Shown: positions 51,692 to 61,615 of the stretch, piece by piece
Layout of the letters: each line of letters opens with the position of its first letter
Position numbering within the stretch: position 1 is the first letter of the stretch
Origin: Spirosoma sp.
GTDB taxonomy: Bacteria; Bacteroidota; Bacteroidia; Cytophagales; Spirosomataceae
Direction: 5' to 3'
Assembly: GCF_026391055.1 (NCBI RefSeq)
Contig: NZ_JAPLET010000015.1
Coordinates: 620,001-684,000, forward strand
Length of the DNA stretch: 64,000 nt
Position numbers and translations under genes: made by a program
Notes under the pieces: model-generated
Told to the model about the DNA's origin: nothing
Seen by the model: the letters and a program-made list of their open reading frames with translations, nothing else
Databases searched by the model: none

Positions 51692-54223
51692 CTACTTCCA
51701 GTCGCATTCGGGCGCGAGCCATTCCTGGCCTGGATCGATAGGAGCGCCGTCTGGCGGAGCGGGTGTTGCGGCTACCGGAATGGAGGATGGGTTTGTTTCG
51801 TACTGGGCTATTAGCCAGTATAAATAGTCGCCGGTAGCACCCGGTGAGGCTTCTGTTGACAAGGAGCTTCGGGCGGGTAAATTGATGGATGGTTTTCCTG
51901 CGTATTGGCTTTTTATACGCATGATTCCCTCATGGGCTGATGCCCGTACGGCGCCGTCCAGGTCTTTATCCACGGCTAACTGCATCAAACTTTCCAGTAC
52001 TTTCCGCTGGAGCATCCGACGGATGGCACCGGTATAGGTAAAGTCTTTAAGCGTCTGGCGGTAGGAAGCAGAACTACGGTAAGTTGTTGTGATCAACTGA
52101 TCGATGACCTGATCGAGGCTTGGTAACGTACCATTGACAATTGACTGCTGGCTGGCTAACCGGGCGCAGCGTTCGGGGTTTAATAACATCCGAAGGGTCA
52201 TGCCAGCCGCAGCTTCGGGTGGTCCCATCGGGTCGAACGTAATGCCGGTCCGACGTTTGAAAACTTCACGCGGATTCGGGTCGTACCGGAAAGGGCGAGG
52301 GGGAATCATGGCTAACACCGGTGCCGGTACGGCCAGAAAAGCCGGGTCGATAGTGGCCATCAGTGCATCGATCGCCCGTTTCTGCTCGGCTGCCGGAACG
52401 GCTGAAAGTACCGGCTGTCCATCGCCCCGCAGCGCATTGGTATAGGTTTGTCCGCCTACAACCTTAGCCGCTGACTCCACCTGATACCGGTGGAACATGT
52501 ACATGGGAACGAATACTTCTTCCAAAGTCGCCATGGGGGTGCCAACCGGGATTTTCTTCTCGGAGAAATTCGCCAGTGCTATCCGACGAACATCGGATAC
52601 CCGCTTCAGTTCATCGACGGCATTGGCGCCGTTATCCCAGAGGTGTGTACCGGGGTGCGACGAGCCTTCGGGCCGGGCATCCTGATCGGTCAGGAAGGTT
52701 AGCCCCGCTTTATGCATGTCGGCCACTACTTTTTCCAATGCCTGTTTTTCATCTGTTCCGGCCGAAAACTGCTCATAACCGTAGCGGATGCTCCACTTGT
52801 CGTAGTCGCCGATCCCTTTGGCGTACGCATCCGACAGGTCAATGCTGGCTCCTTTAATTTTGGCGACCATCGTTGGGTAATCCATCACCGATGCCCGGTT
52901 CTGGGTACTGGCGATGTAATTGTGTGGCAAGCCGAGCGTATGGCCTACTTCATGTGCAGCCAACTGCCGGAGCCTGTCGAGCGACATCTGCAACATTGGG
53001 TCCGACGTTGGACTGGCCGCGCTGGCAAAATCACCCACCAGACCCTGCGCGATCAGGTAATCCTGCCGAACCCGTAACGAGCCCAGCGTAACTTTTCCTT
53101 TGATGATTTCGCCGGTACGGGGATCTATGATGCTGCCGCCATACGACCAGCCCCGCGTAGAACGGTGAACCCACTGCACCAGATTGTACCGAACATCCAT
53201 GGGGTCGGCATCGGCGGGTAGCAGCTTCACCTGAAACGCATCTTTATAACCAGCCGCTTCAAACGCCTGATTCCACCAGGCCGTACCTTCCATCAGTGCC
53301 GAACGAATGGGTTCCGGCGTGCCGGGGTCCAGGTAATACACAATAGGCTTTATGGCTTCGCTAACGGCCGCCGACGGGTCTTTTTTCTCCAGCCGGTGCC
53401 GGGAAATGTACCGCTTCATGATTGGCTGGCTCACGGGCGTGGCATAATCAAAATACTCGATGCCGCCGTAGCCAATGCGCGGGTCGAACAGCCGGGGTTT
53501 ATAGTTGGCATCGGGAAGCTGCACAAAGGAATGGTGCTGGTGCATGGTCACGGCCGAGGGCGTTGGCACCACTTCGCGTAGATAAGCCCCCGGATTATCG
53601 CCGGTGAGGGTAATAATGGTTTCAAACTCGGTATTTTGTGGGAAAGCTTTCGTACGGGGGAGGTACATCGAGCTGCGGGCCGGGTCGAACCGAAACACAC
53701 CCTGTTTTGTGCGGGCAATGGCCTGCACGGCTCCTACGGCATCCTGTATCAGGAAGGGCGTCAGGTCGACCAGGACTTTACCGTTTTCTTCGGCCACGAT
53801 ATCGAAACCCGCATGAACAGATTTAGCGAACGATTCTTCGACCGCCCGGCGTTCGAGTTGATCGTTTGTAATAGCACGATACGCATAATTGGGTTCGATG
53901 AGCAGTACTTTAGGACCTGTCCGCTGAAATTTTACAACGTGTTCCTGGCCTAACCGGCCCCGATCGAGGCCGATATCATTGGACCCAACGCCCTGCGCCA
54001 GCGTTGGATAGTACAGAAATTCGGTGTCGAATGAGGAAATTTCGAGCCAGATTTTACCTTTTTTCGCATCCCAGTAATAGGTCATGAAACCGGGGTTGCG
54101 CTCCATGCCATTGGTAAAGGTGGCGATGTTTGCTGATGCACCAGTCGTACTCGTTGGCTGCGCCTTGAGCAGGAAAGAGATGGTAAGAAATAGATAAAGA
54201 AATGGAAGTACCTTTTTGTACAT
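51692..54223 (-). CDS. Zinc-dependent metalloprotease (DUF5117/DUF5118 type)
   Basis: The 843-residue protein has a signal peptide (FLYLFLTISFLLKAQ). The N-terminal half (FMTYYWDAKKGKIWLEI; FVQLPDANYKPRLFDPRIGYGG) fits the DUF5117/DUF5118 regions. The zinc site HEVGHTLGLPHN has His424, Glu425, His428 and His434, as in metzincins, with a downstream YPTMVAKI Met. It should be a periplasmic or surface protease; substrates are unknown. The gene is monocistronic, with hairpin terminators on both sides. Confidence 0.92.
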   Translation of the reverse strand: MYKKVLPFLYLFLTISFLLKAQPTSTTGASANIATFTNGMERNPGFMTYYWDAKKGKIWLEISSFDTEFLYYPTLAQGVGSNDIGLDRGRLGQEHVVKFQRTGPKVLLIEPNYAYRAITNDQLERRAVEESFAKSVHAGFDIVAEENGKVLVDLTPFLIQDAVGAVQAIARTKQGVFRFDPARSSMYLPRTKAFPQNTEFETIITLTGDNPGAYLREVVPTPSAVTMHQHHSFVQLPDANYKPRLFDPRIGYGGIEYFDYATPVSQPIMKRYISRHRLEKKDPSAAVSEAIKPIVYYLDPGTPEPIRSALMEGTAWWNQAFEAAGYKDAFQVKLLPADADPMDVRYNLVQWVHRSTRGWSYGGSIIDPRTGEIIKGKVTLGSLRVRQDYLIAQGLVGDFASAASPTSDPMLQMSLDRLRQLAAHEVGHTLGLPHNYIASTQNRASVMDYPTMVAKIKGASIDLSDAYAKGIGDYDKWSIRYGYEQFSAGTDEKQALEKVVADMHKAGLTFLTDQDARPEGSSHPGTHLWDNGANAVDELKRVSDVRRIALANFSEKKIPVGTPMATLEEVFVPMYMFHRYQVESAAKVVGGQTYTNALRGDGQPVLSAVPAAEQKRAIDALMATIDPAFLAVPAPVLAMIPPRPFRYDPNPREVFKRRTGITFDPMGPPEAAAGMTLRMLLNPERCARLASQQSIVNGTLPSLDQVIDQLITTTYRSSASYRQTLKDFTYTGAIRRMLQRKVLESLMQLAVDKDLDGAVRASAHEGIMRIKSQYAGKPSINLPARSSLSTEASPGATGDYLYWLIAQYETNPSSIPVAATPAPPDGAPIDPGQEWLAPECDWK

Positions 54224-54297
54224 GTTGACGTGAGGTTGTAATGCAGGGCCAAGTTACGGCAAAAGCGGGTATAGGCAGTAGATATGCTTATAAAAGG

Positions 54298-54335
54298 ATA
54301 GCCCGTCAATACTTTCTGTGGTATTGACGGGCTAT
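54298..54335 (-). terminator. Rho-independent terminator of the DUF4293 gene
   Basis: A perfect 15-bp stem (ATAGCCCGTCAATAC/GTATTGACGGGCTAT, 8-base loop), 26 bp past the stop of the DUF4293 gene on the minus strand. Confidence 0.78.
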
Positions 54336-54361
54336 TGTAGTTATTTGTTGAAGCTGTATCG

Positions 54362-54871
54362 CTATCGCAAACGGTCTGATCCTCGTACCAGCTTTTCGTC
54401 TCGACGGATGAATCGGTTAGCGAGTGCATTGAAAAGCAGGGCACCCACAATGGCGTAAAAGCCAATGAGGAACGTTCCCTGATCGGCAGGATTGCCGAAT
54501 TCCTTCCCAGCGTATAACGTCCGGTAGAGTATAATACCCATGATGGCGGTCAGCATTAGGGCGTTCACTGCACATAGGGCCGTTTGAGTAAGCCGATTTT
54601 TAAACTGAAAAATAGCATACAGAGAAGATAGGGCTACCAAACCCAGCAATAGGCCTAAATACCAGACGGACACTTCGAAAGTAACAGGAACTGATTGAGC
54701 TGGAACGCCCGCCTGTGGCGCAACTGCTTTCTGCTGACTATACTGTAAAGCCGTTAGTTTTGCTGTTTCGAGTGATTGAGTACCTATTTTTTCCCAGATT
54801 GGATTACTGAGTGCGATGCCCATGGCAACGACAATAAGAAACAAAAATATCGTTTGAACGCGTTGAATCAT
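54362..54871 (-). CDS. DUF4293 family membrane protein
   Basis: The 169-residue protein begins MIQRVQTIFLFLIVVAMGIAL, the standard opening of DUF4293, and has four membrane helices (others: VSVWYLGLLLGLVALSSLYAIF; ALCAVNALMLTAIMGIILY; FLIGFYAIVGALLFNALA) and a basic C-terminal tail. The family is conserved in Bacteroidota and of unknown function. The gene stands divergent from mnmD. Confidence 0.93.
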   Translation of the reverse strand: MIQRVQTIFLFLIVVAMGIALSNPIWEKIGTQSLETAKLTALQYSQQKAVAPQAGVPAQSVPVTFEVSVWYLGLLLGLVALSSLYAIFQFKNRLTQTALCAVNALMLTAIMGIILYRTLYAGKEFGNPADQGTFLIGFYAIVGALLFNALANRFIRRDEKLVRGSDRLR

Positions 54872-55018
54872 TGTTGATTTGAATGAATAATGGATACGAG
54901 TCAGTGAAAATTGGTTGATGCTCTCGAAGTGCGGGGAATGCCTGATCGCGTTGCTGACAGCTATCTTCCAATAGTCATTACTGAACTAGACGCAAAAATA
55001 GGCCAAAAACGACAGATA

Positions 55019-55690
55019 ATGAAAGCAGATATTCGCCTGATGGTAACCGCCGATGGGTCGCACACCGCCGTTAATCAGGCACTCGATAAGCCATACCACT
55101 CCATTCATGGTGCCTATCAGGAGTCGCAACGTGTTTACATCGAGCTAGGTTTGCTGCCAGCCTTCGACAAATTTCCTGACACCGATCTGCGTATTTTCGA
55201 AATGGGCTTCGGCACAGGTTTGAATGCCTTATTGACGGCTCGTGAAGCCCAGGTGCACCAAAGGCGTGTGTTTTACTCCGCTATCGACGCCTATCCAATG
55301 GCTTTAGAAGACGCCCGTCAGCTTAATTATGATGCATTTTTTGGTACCGATTACCTACCCCAACTTCATGAATCGCCCTGGAACGAGCCCGTTGATATAA
55401 ACTCCAGCTTTACGCTAACGAAATATGAAGGTAACGTACAGGATATGGTTCTACCTGAGCGGTTTCATGTCATCTACTTTGATGCGTTTGCACCAACGGC
55501 CCAACCCGAACTCTGGGAACCGGAAATCTTCGAAAAAATGGCCCATTTATTGCTGCCGGGTGGTATGTTAACGACCTACTGTTCGCGGAGTTACGTGCAG
55601 CGCAATATGCGATCTGCCGGGCTTAGCGTGGAAAAACATTCCGGGCCTTTACACAAACGGGATGTTATCCGGGCCGTAAAAATGGGTTAA
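55019..55690 (+). CDS. mnmD: tRNA 5-methylaminomethyl-2-thiouridine methyltransferase MnmD
   Basis: The start at MKADIRLMVTADGSHTAVN (ATG 55019) gives 223 residues; a TTG-started extension upstream to 54911 does not look like the family. The protein is the stand-alone methyltransferase half of MnmC, which finishes the wobble uridine mnm5s2U34 of tRNAs. YHSIHGAYQESQRVYIELGL, the SAM motif FEMGFGTGLNALL and IYFDAFAPTAQPELWEPEIF with the DAF catalytic patch are typical. The MnmC oxidoreductase half is absent, as is usual in Bacteroidota. Confidence 0.9.
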   Translation: MKADIRLMVTADGSHTAVNQALDKPYHSIHGAYQESQRVYIELGLLPAFDKFPDTDLRIFEMGFGTGLNALLTAREAQVHQRRVFYSAIDAYPMALEDARQLNYDAFFGTDYLPQLHESPWNEPVDINSSFTLTKYEGNVQDMVLPERFHVIYFDAFAPTAQPELWEPEIFEKMAHLLLPGGMLTTYCSRSYVQRNMRSAGLSVEKHSGPLHKRDVIRAVKMG

Positions 55691-55816
55691 CCGGACGGCA
55701 TTTTATGGTTGCCCGAGTCGTTCTGAAAACCTTTGCCGGACTTGACATTAAAATGGCTCCCTGTTGCTAATTTTATGAATCCCCGTTCGTTATTTACTAA
55801 ACTAACAATAGCCCCA

Positions 55817-56407
55817 ATGAATCGTCTGCTTCTCTTTTTCGCAGCTTTTGTTTTGCTCACGATCAGCGCATTTCGGACCAATTTGCCTATTGAGCCAGCC
55901 ATAGTCAAACCTCCTGCCGAAGCCAGGCACATCAACTGGCTGACTATTCAGGAAGCTTATGCTCTGACGCAAAAGAAGCCGAAAAAATTTGTCGTAGACG
56001 TGTACACCGATTGGTGCGGCTGGTGCAAAGTGATGGATCGGGAAACTTTCTCGAAACCCGCTATTGTCGATTATGTAAACGAGAATTACTACGCTGTTCG
56101 GTTCAACGCTGAGCAAACTGGCGATGTAACCCTGGGAAAGCAAACCTTTAAGTACATCAGTGGTGGGAGCCGGGGTGTTCATGAACTGGCCGCTGCCTTG
56201 CTGAAAAATCAGATGAGTTACCCAACGACGGTCTTTCTGGATGAGAAATTTAATCTGATTCAGCCCATCGCCGGTTACTTGGAGCCAAGAACGTTCCACC
56301 AGATCATTACCTATTTCGGGAAGAACTACCATCAGAAAGAACCATTCGATCAATACAAAACAGGGTCATACAAAGAATATCAATCGTCACTGACAGCAGG
56401 CAAATAA
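55817..56407 (+). CDS. Secreted thioredoxin-family protein
   Basis: Starting at MNRLLLFFAAFVLLTISA (ATG 55817) gives 196 residues with a signal peptide; longer in-frame starts exist upstream (55775) but add a second hydrophilic lead. The thioredoxin fold has FVVDVYTDWCGWCKVMDRETF with a CGWC active site, and the cis-Pro in MSYPTTVFLDE. It should act in the periplasm as a disulfide reductase or isomerase. It ends at a very long hairpin. Confidence 0.88.
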   Translation: MNRLLLFFAAFVLLTISAFRTNLPIEPAIVKPPAEARHINWLTIQEAYALTQKKPKKFVVDVYTDWCGWCKVMDRETFSKPAIVDYVNENYYAVRFNAEQTGDVTLGKQTFKYISGGSRGVHELAAALLKNQMSYPTTVFLDEKFNLIQPIAGYLEPRTFHQIITYFGKNYHQKEPFDQYKTGSYKEYQSSLTAGK

Positions 56408-56418
56408 GCAAATACCTG

Positions 56419-56504
56419 ATAGGAACGCGGGTTGAACAGGTGTAGCGGATCAGAGCGGATTTATCTGCTTTTATCCGTTACACCTGTTCAACCCGCGTTC
56501 CTAT
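56419..56504. repeat. Long inverted repeat, terminator or miniature element
   Basis: Two 32-base arms (56419-56450 and 56473-56504) pair at 31 positions plus one G-T, with a 22-base loop. The right arm is followed by TTTTT. It lies just past the thioredoxin-like stop and just before a promoter element. The length and GC-rich arms exceed a normal terminator, so a repeated palindromic element used as terminator is possible. Confidence 0.8.
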
Positions 56505-56511
56505 TTTTAGT

Positions 56512-56519
56512 TAAATTTG
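56512..56519 (+). promoter_or_regulatory. Promoter element of the M13 peptidase gene
   Basis: TAAATTTG matches TAnnTTTG and is 32 bases ahead of the ATG at 56551. No clean TTG is found 19 bases upstream; that position falls in the long hairpin. Confidence 0.5.
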
Positions 56520-56550
56520 TATCCTTTCATCAACCTCAACTGTCGATACA

Positions 56551-58572
56551 ATGACAAAACGAGTAAGTTTTATAGTGACAGGTGCCCTGGCTATTGCCTT
56601 CATGGCTGCGGGGCCCCGAAAATTTATTGATCCGCAAAACATGGATTTATCGGTGAAGCCCGGCGATAACTTCTATCAGTATGCCAACGGTAACTGGCTT
56701 CGTCAAAATGCTATTCCGGCTTCCAAAACCTCGTGGGGCAGTTTCAATGAACTTCGGGATAAGAGTCTGGATGCCATGAAAACCCTGCTTGAAGAGGCTG
56801 CCAAGACTACGACAAAAGGTCGGCTGTATCAGATGGTAGGCGACTACTACATGAGTGGAATGGACAGCCTGACGATCGAGAAGCGTGGGTTTGATCCCAT
56901 CAAACCGGAACTGGCGCGTATCGAAAAAGTCAATAACAAAGCGGCTTTCCTAGACGAGCTGGCTTATCAGCGGACACAGAGCAACGGCATGTTATTTGGT
57001 TTTTTCGTCAGCCAGGATCGTAAAAATGTTTCCAAGTACCTGCCGCAGTTTAGTCAGGGTGGAACCACGTTGCCCGACCGCGATTATTATCTGAAAAATG
57101 ATGCCCGCAGTGTAAAGATCCGGGATGCATACCGGGACAACCTGACCAAAATGTTTGGCCTGATTGGTGAGGAGCCAACCCAAGCTTCGCAGGATGCCGA
57201 TGTGGTTATGCGGGTAGAAACGGCCCTAGCCAAAGCCCAGATGCCCCGTGTGGAGATGCGCGATCCGTACAAGACGTATAACAAACTGACCATCGCCGAC
57301 TTCAATAAACTTACGCCTGGTATCAACTGGACTGATCAGTTGACTAAGTTCGGCGCGAAAGGGCAGGATACTGTTCTGGTACAAAGCCCCGCTTTCTTCC
57401 GCTCGCTGGATAGTCTGGTAGCTGCTACGCCCATTGAAGACCTGCGGACGTACATGCGCTGGAACATTTTGAAAGGGGCCGCTCCCTTCCTGAGCGATGC
57501 GTTTGTAAAACAAAACTTCGCCTTCTCGAAAGTGCTGACCGGTCAGAAAGAGCAGACACCGCGCTGGCAGCGTGTGAGTGGGCTCATTGACAATTCACTG
57601 GGCGATTTGCTTGGGCAGCTTTATGTGCAGCGTTACTTTAAACCGGAAGCCAAACAGCGCATGCTAACATTGGTCGGTAATCTCGAAGATTCCTACAAAG
57701 AGCACATCAAAAATCTCGACTGGATGAGTGAGGATACCAAGAAAAAAGCGCTCACAAAGTTAGTTTCTTTCAAGCGTAAGATTGGTTATCCCGATAAATG
57801 GAAGAACTACGATGGCGTTACCATTACCCGTAACGATTACTACGGTAATGTAAAGTCGGCCAGCAAATGGTCGTACAACTACATGGTTAACCGTCTGGGT
57901 AAGCCTGTCGATAAAACGGAGTGGGGGATGACCCCGCCAACGGTAAACGCCTACTATAATCCCGTCAATAATGAAATAGCGTTCCCGGCGGCTATCCTAC
58001 AGTTTCCTTTCTTTGATTTTGATGCCGACGATGCCATTAATTATGGTGGTATCGGAGCGGTGATCGGCCACGAAATGACGCATGGATTCGACGACTCAGG
58101 CCGTCAGTACGATGCCGACGGAACTCTGCGTGACTGGTGGACCAAAACCGATGCTGATAACTTTAAGAAACGGGCCGATCAGGTAAAGGAACAGTTCTTT
58201 GGCTTCAAGGTATTGGACTCAATCAAAGTAAACGGTCAGTTGACCCTTGGCGAAAATCTGGCCGATCTGGGCGGGCTGGCCATTGCCTATGATGCTTTTA
58301 AGAAGACGGCACAGGGAAAGTCGAGCGGTAAAAAGAGCATGATTGATGGCTTCACACCCGATCAGCGTTTTTTTCTGTCGTGGGCACAGGTATGGCGGAT
58401 CAATGTTCTACCCGAAACGCAGGCACAGTTGATCATGACCGATCCCCATGCGCCGGGAGTCTACCGTTGCAACGGACCTCTGGCAAACATTAATGCATGG
58501 TACGAAGCGTTTAATGTGAAGCCGGGCGACAAGATGTATAAGAAACCGGAAGACCGGATTAAGGTCTGGTAG
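56551..58572 (+). CDS. M13 family zinc metallopeptidase (neprilysin/PepO-like)
   Basis: The 673-residue protein has an N-terminal signal sequence (VTGALAIAFMAAG) and the M13 layout: DLSVKPGDNFYQYANGNWL at the start of the domain, VNAYYNPVNNEIAFPAAILQ as the substrate-binding NAYY-type motif, the zinc motif HEMTH at 507-511, and the third ligand Glu568 in GENLADLGG. The C-terminus (YRCNGPLANINAWYEAF, ending KVW) is typical. It should cut oligopeptides in the periplasm. Confidence 0.95.
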   Translation: MTKRVSFIVTGALAIAFMAAGPRKFIDPQNMDLSVKPGDNFYQYANGNWLRQNAIPASKTSWGSFNELRDKSLDAMKTLLEEAAKTTTKGRLYQMVGDYYMSGMDSLTIEKRGFDPIKPELARIEKVNNKAAFLDELAYQRTQSNGMLFGFFVSQDRKNVSKYLPQFSQGGTTLPDRDYYLKNDARSVKIRDAYRDNLTKMFGLIGEEPTQASQDADVVMRVETALAKAQMPRVEMRDPYKTYNKLTIADFNKLTPGINWTDQLTKFGAKGQDTVLVQSPAFFRSLDSLVAATPIEDLRTYMRWNILKGAAPFLSDAFVKQNFAFSKVLTGQKEQTPRWQRVSGLIDNSLGDLLGQLYVQRYFKPEAKQRMLTLVGNLEDSYKEHIKNLDWMSEDTKKKALTKLVSFKRKIGYPDKWKNYDGVTITRNDYYGNVKSASKWSYNYMVNRLGKPVDKTEWGMTPPTVNAYYNPVNNEIAFPAAILQFPFFDFDADDAINYGGIGAVIGHEMTHGFDDSGRQYDADGTLRDWWTKTDADNFKKRADQVKEQFFGFKVLDSIKVNGQLTLGENLADLGGLAIAYDAFKKTAQGKSSGKKSMIDGFTPDQRFFLSWAQVWRINVLPETQAQLIMTDPHAPGVYRCNGPLANINAWYEAFNVKPGDKMYKKPEDRIKVW

Positions 58573-58593
58573 AATTGACTTGCAGAATAAAGA

Positions 58594-58630
58594 AGACCGC
58601 GCCAGCTTTATCAGGCGCGGTCTATTATTT
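58594..58630 (+). terminator. Rho-independent terminator
   Basis: A perfect 10-bp stem (AGACCGCGCC/GGCGCGGTCT, 10-base loop) followed by ATTATTT, 22 bp after the M13 peptidase stop. Confidence 0.85.
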
Positions 58631-58745
58631 GTAAATAGGAGCAAATCGTTCGGTGAGGTCTCGAAGCCACTATACCAATGAGGGCTTTATTTGCGTAGAT
58701 TTCTCCGGTTAAAAGCTTAAGCACCTAAACCAGACATTTCCTGTC

Positions 58746-59282
58746 ATGAAATTGCCACAACTTATACTTGCTGCCCTGATACTTATGCTTTCCTGTCAAA
58801 CCAAACCGAAACAGGAAGCGAACACACCGAGTACAACGGCCGTAGACGATAGCGCAACTGCCCTATCGAAACGTCCCGGACCTGATACACCCCGCTCTGC
58901 GGCCGACCGTCTGGTGAGAGCTCTGTATTTCGAGCATAACAAAAAAGAAAACCCTCTGCGTGAAACAAAAGATCGGGCGCTCATCGAACAGTTTTTTACA
59001 AAATCAACGGCAGAACTCATCTGGAACGACGCTCAGAAAACAACAGGTAAGCTAAATAGAAAAAAAATAAACGGTCTATATAATGCACCCGATGAGGCTA
59101 TAAAAAAGACGTGGGTATTGCCTGCTGTTGTTGGTGGAACACGAGCTATTGTCTATGTAACATTTGAGAATAAGGCTAAACCTGAGGAAATTAGAGCGGA
59201 CATGCATCAGATAGGGGGTCGATGGCGCATCACAGATATTCGTTATCCTGATGGGACCTTGTTGACTCAACTTGTTCAATAA
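58746..59282 (+). CDS. Lipoprotein of unknown function
   Basis: The 178-residue protein has a lipoprotein signal (LILAALILMLSC) and a Ser/Thr/Pro-rich linker to about residue 50. The folded part (RLVRALYFEHNKKENPLRE; ALIEQFFTKSTAELIWND; VVGGTRAIVYVTFENKAKPEEIR; GGRWRITDIRYPDGTLL) resembles DUF3828-type small envelope proteins. Its second half is AT-richer than the neighbours. It stands alone before the tRNA cluster. Confidence 0.7.
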   Translation: MKLPQLILAALILMLSCQTKPKQEANTPSTTAVDDSATALSKRPGPDTPRSAADRLVRALYFEHNKKENPLRETKDRALIEQFFTKSTAELIWNDAQKTTGKLNRKKINGLYNAPDEAIKKTWVLPAVVGGTRAIVYVTFENKAKPEEIRADMHQIGGRWRITDIRYPDGTLLTQLVQ

Positions 59283-59318
59283 TATTTATGGTTCTGTAAA
59301 TTATTTTTGACGCATCTG

Positions 59319-59348
59319 TTGACAACACCGTAAAATCGTGTAATTTTG
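59319..59348 (+). promoter_or_regulatory. Promoter of the tRNA-tuf operon
   Basis: TTG at 59319-59321, then 19 bases, then TAATTTTG at 59341-59348: a full match to the Bacteroidota TTG-N19-TAnnTTTG promoter. It is about 50 bases ahead of tRNA-Tyr. Confidence 0.8.
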
Positions 59349-59398
59349 CAACTCCAAACCGGAAACGGGGCGGAAAATGTTCTTTAACAGTGCTTTTT

Positions 59399-59484
59399 GG
59401 GGAGTTTCCAGAGTGGCCAAATGGATCAGACTGTAAATCTGCTGGCGTACGCCTTCGGAGGTTCGAATCCTCCACTCCCCACCA
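59399..59484 (+). tRNA. tRNA-Tyr (GTA)
   Basis: An 86-base class II tRNA with acceptor GGGGAGT/ACTCCCC, anticodon GTA in CTGTAAA, a long variable arm, the T arm GGAGGTTCGAATCCTCC, and an encoded CCA. First gene of the tRNA-tuf cluster. Confidence 0.97.
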
Positions 59485-59553
59485 TTTAGTGAGTAGTTAA
59501 TTAGTGATAAGTTGTACCAGTTACTGCTCTACTATTAACCAGACACTAAGTTT

Positions 59554-59626
59554 GCGGAAGTAGCTCAATTGGTAGAGCGATAGCCTTCCAAGCTATAGGT
59601 TGCGGGTTCGAGACCCGTCTTCCGCT
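59554..59626 (+). tRNA. tRNA-Gly (TCC)
   Basis: A 73-base tRNA with acceptor GCGGAAG/CTTCCGC, anticodon TCC in CTTCCAA and T arm GCGGGTTCGAGACCCGT. No encoded CCA. A faint partial echo of its anticodon arm follows at about 59640-59660. Confidence 0.97.
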
Positions 59627-59723
59627 CAATTAGTAAAGTAATAGCCTTCAACAAGCTATGAATGGGTCAGGATCACGCGTGATACAGTCCGTTTTACTTT
59701 GCTGATTACACTGTTAGAAACAA

Positions 59724-59795
<72 letters not shown>

Positions 59796-59934
59796 CAAGG
59801 CTTCTTCGTGAAGTCTTTTTGAGTTTTAAGCCAAAACGGCGTCAGACCTCAATTGGGGTGATCTCGTCCGGCTTAATTGACGTTCAGCGAGTTCATCCAA
59901 TAACAAAAACAGTTCACAATAGCGTTTTAAAAAC

Positions 59935-61122
<1,188 letters not shown>

Positions 61123-61135
61123 GGTAAATAATTGA

Positions 61136-61175
61136 AAACAAGTGCATTTCTTACCAGAGATGCACTTGTTTTTTT
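61136..61175 (+). terminator. Rho-independent terminator after tuf
   Basis: A stem AACAAGTGCAT/ATGCACTTGTT followed by TTTTT. Its right arm and T-tract contain the TTG of the next promoter, so terminator and promoter overlap. Confidence 0.85.
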
Positions 61176-61195
61176 GATATAAATTCGTACTTTTG
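61166..61195 (+). promoter_or_regulatory. Promoter of the tRNA-Trp/secE/nusG/rpl operon
   Basis: TTG at 61166-61168, 19 bases, then TACTTTTG at 61188-61195, the same spacing as the tRNA-tuf promoter. It is 39 bases ahead of tRNA-Trp. Confidence 0.8.
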
Positions 61196-61233
61196 CAGTC
61201 CAATTCGGGGCACGCCGAATGGACAAGTAACAA

Positions 61234-61307
61234 ACGGGTGTAGTTCAAGGGTAGAATAGCGGTCTCCAAAACCGTTGATGGGAGTTCGAATCTCTCCACC
61301 CGTGCCA
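61234..61307 (+). tRNA. tRNA-Trp (CCA)
   Basis: A 74-base tRNA with acceptor ACGGGTG/CACCCGT, anticodon CCA in CTCCAAA, T arm with GTTCGAATC, and an encoded CCA. It lies 15 bp ahead of secE. Confidence 0.97.
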
Positions 61308-61322
61308 ATCCCTTACATTAAC

Positions 61323-61514
61323 ATGGACAAGTTTATTTCGTTTCTGAAAGCCTCCTGGGAGGAAGTTCAGCACAACGTGACTTGGCCCAAATTCAGCGAT
61401 CTGCAATCCAGTTCAACGCTGGTACTGGTAGCATCGCTGATTTTTGCGCTATTGGTTGGTCTGATAGATTTAGTATTTGAGAACGGACTGAACGCATTCT
61501 ATCAGTCATTCTAA
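61323..61514 (+). CDS. secE: Preprotein translocase subunit SecE
   Basis: Starting at MDKFISFLKASWEEV (ATG 61323) gives 63 residues, the usual short SecE. It has an amphipathic N-terminal part with the conserved EEVQHNVTWPKF and one membrane helix (TLVLVASLIFALLVGLIDLVF). It is an essential part of the SecYEG channel. A longer frame upstream overlaps tRNA-Trp and is not real. Confidence 0.95.
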   Translation: MDKFISFLKASWEEVQHNVTWPKFSDLQSSSTLVLVASLIFALLVGLIDLVFENGLNAFYQSF

Positions 61515-61615
61515 AAACGTGTCATAGGTAGTCAAGAAATGGTCATGAGTTGTAAAAGCACTTCATGACTGTGCCTAACAAGGTTTGACGACACTTGGCA
61601 ACAAATGGCAAAAAA

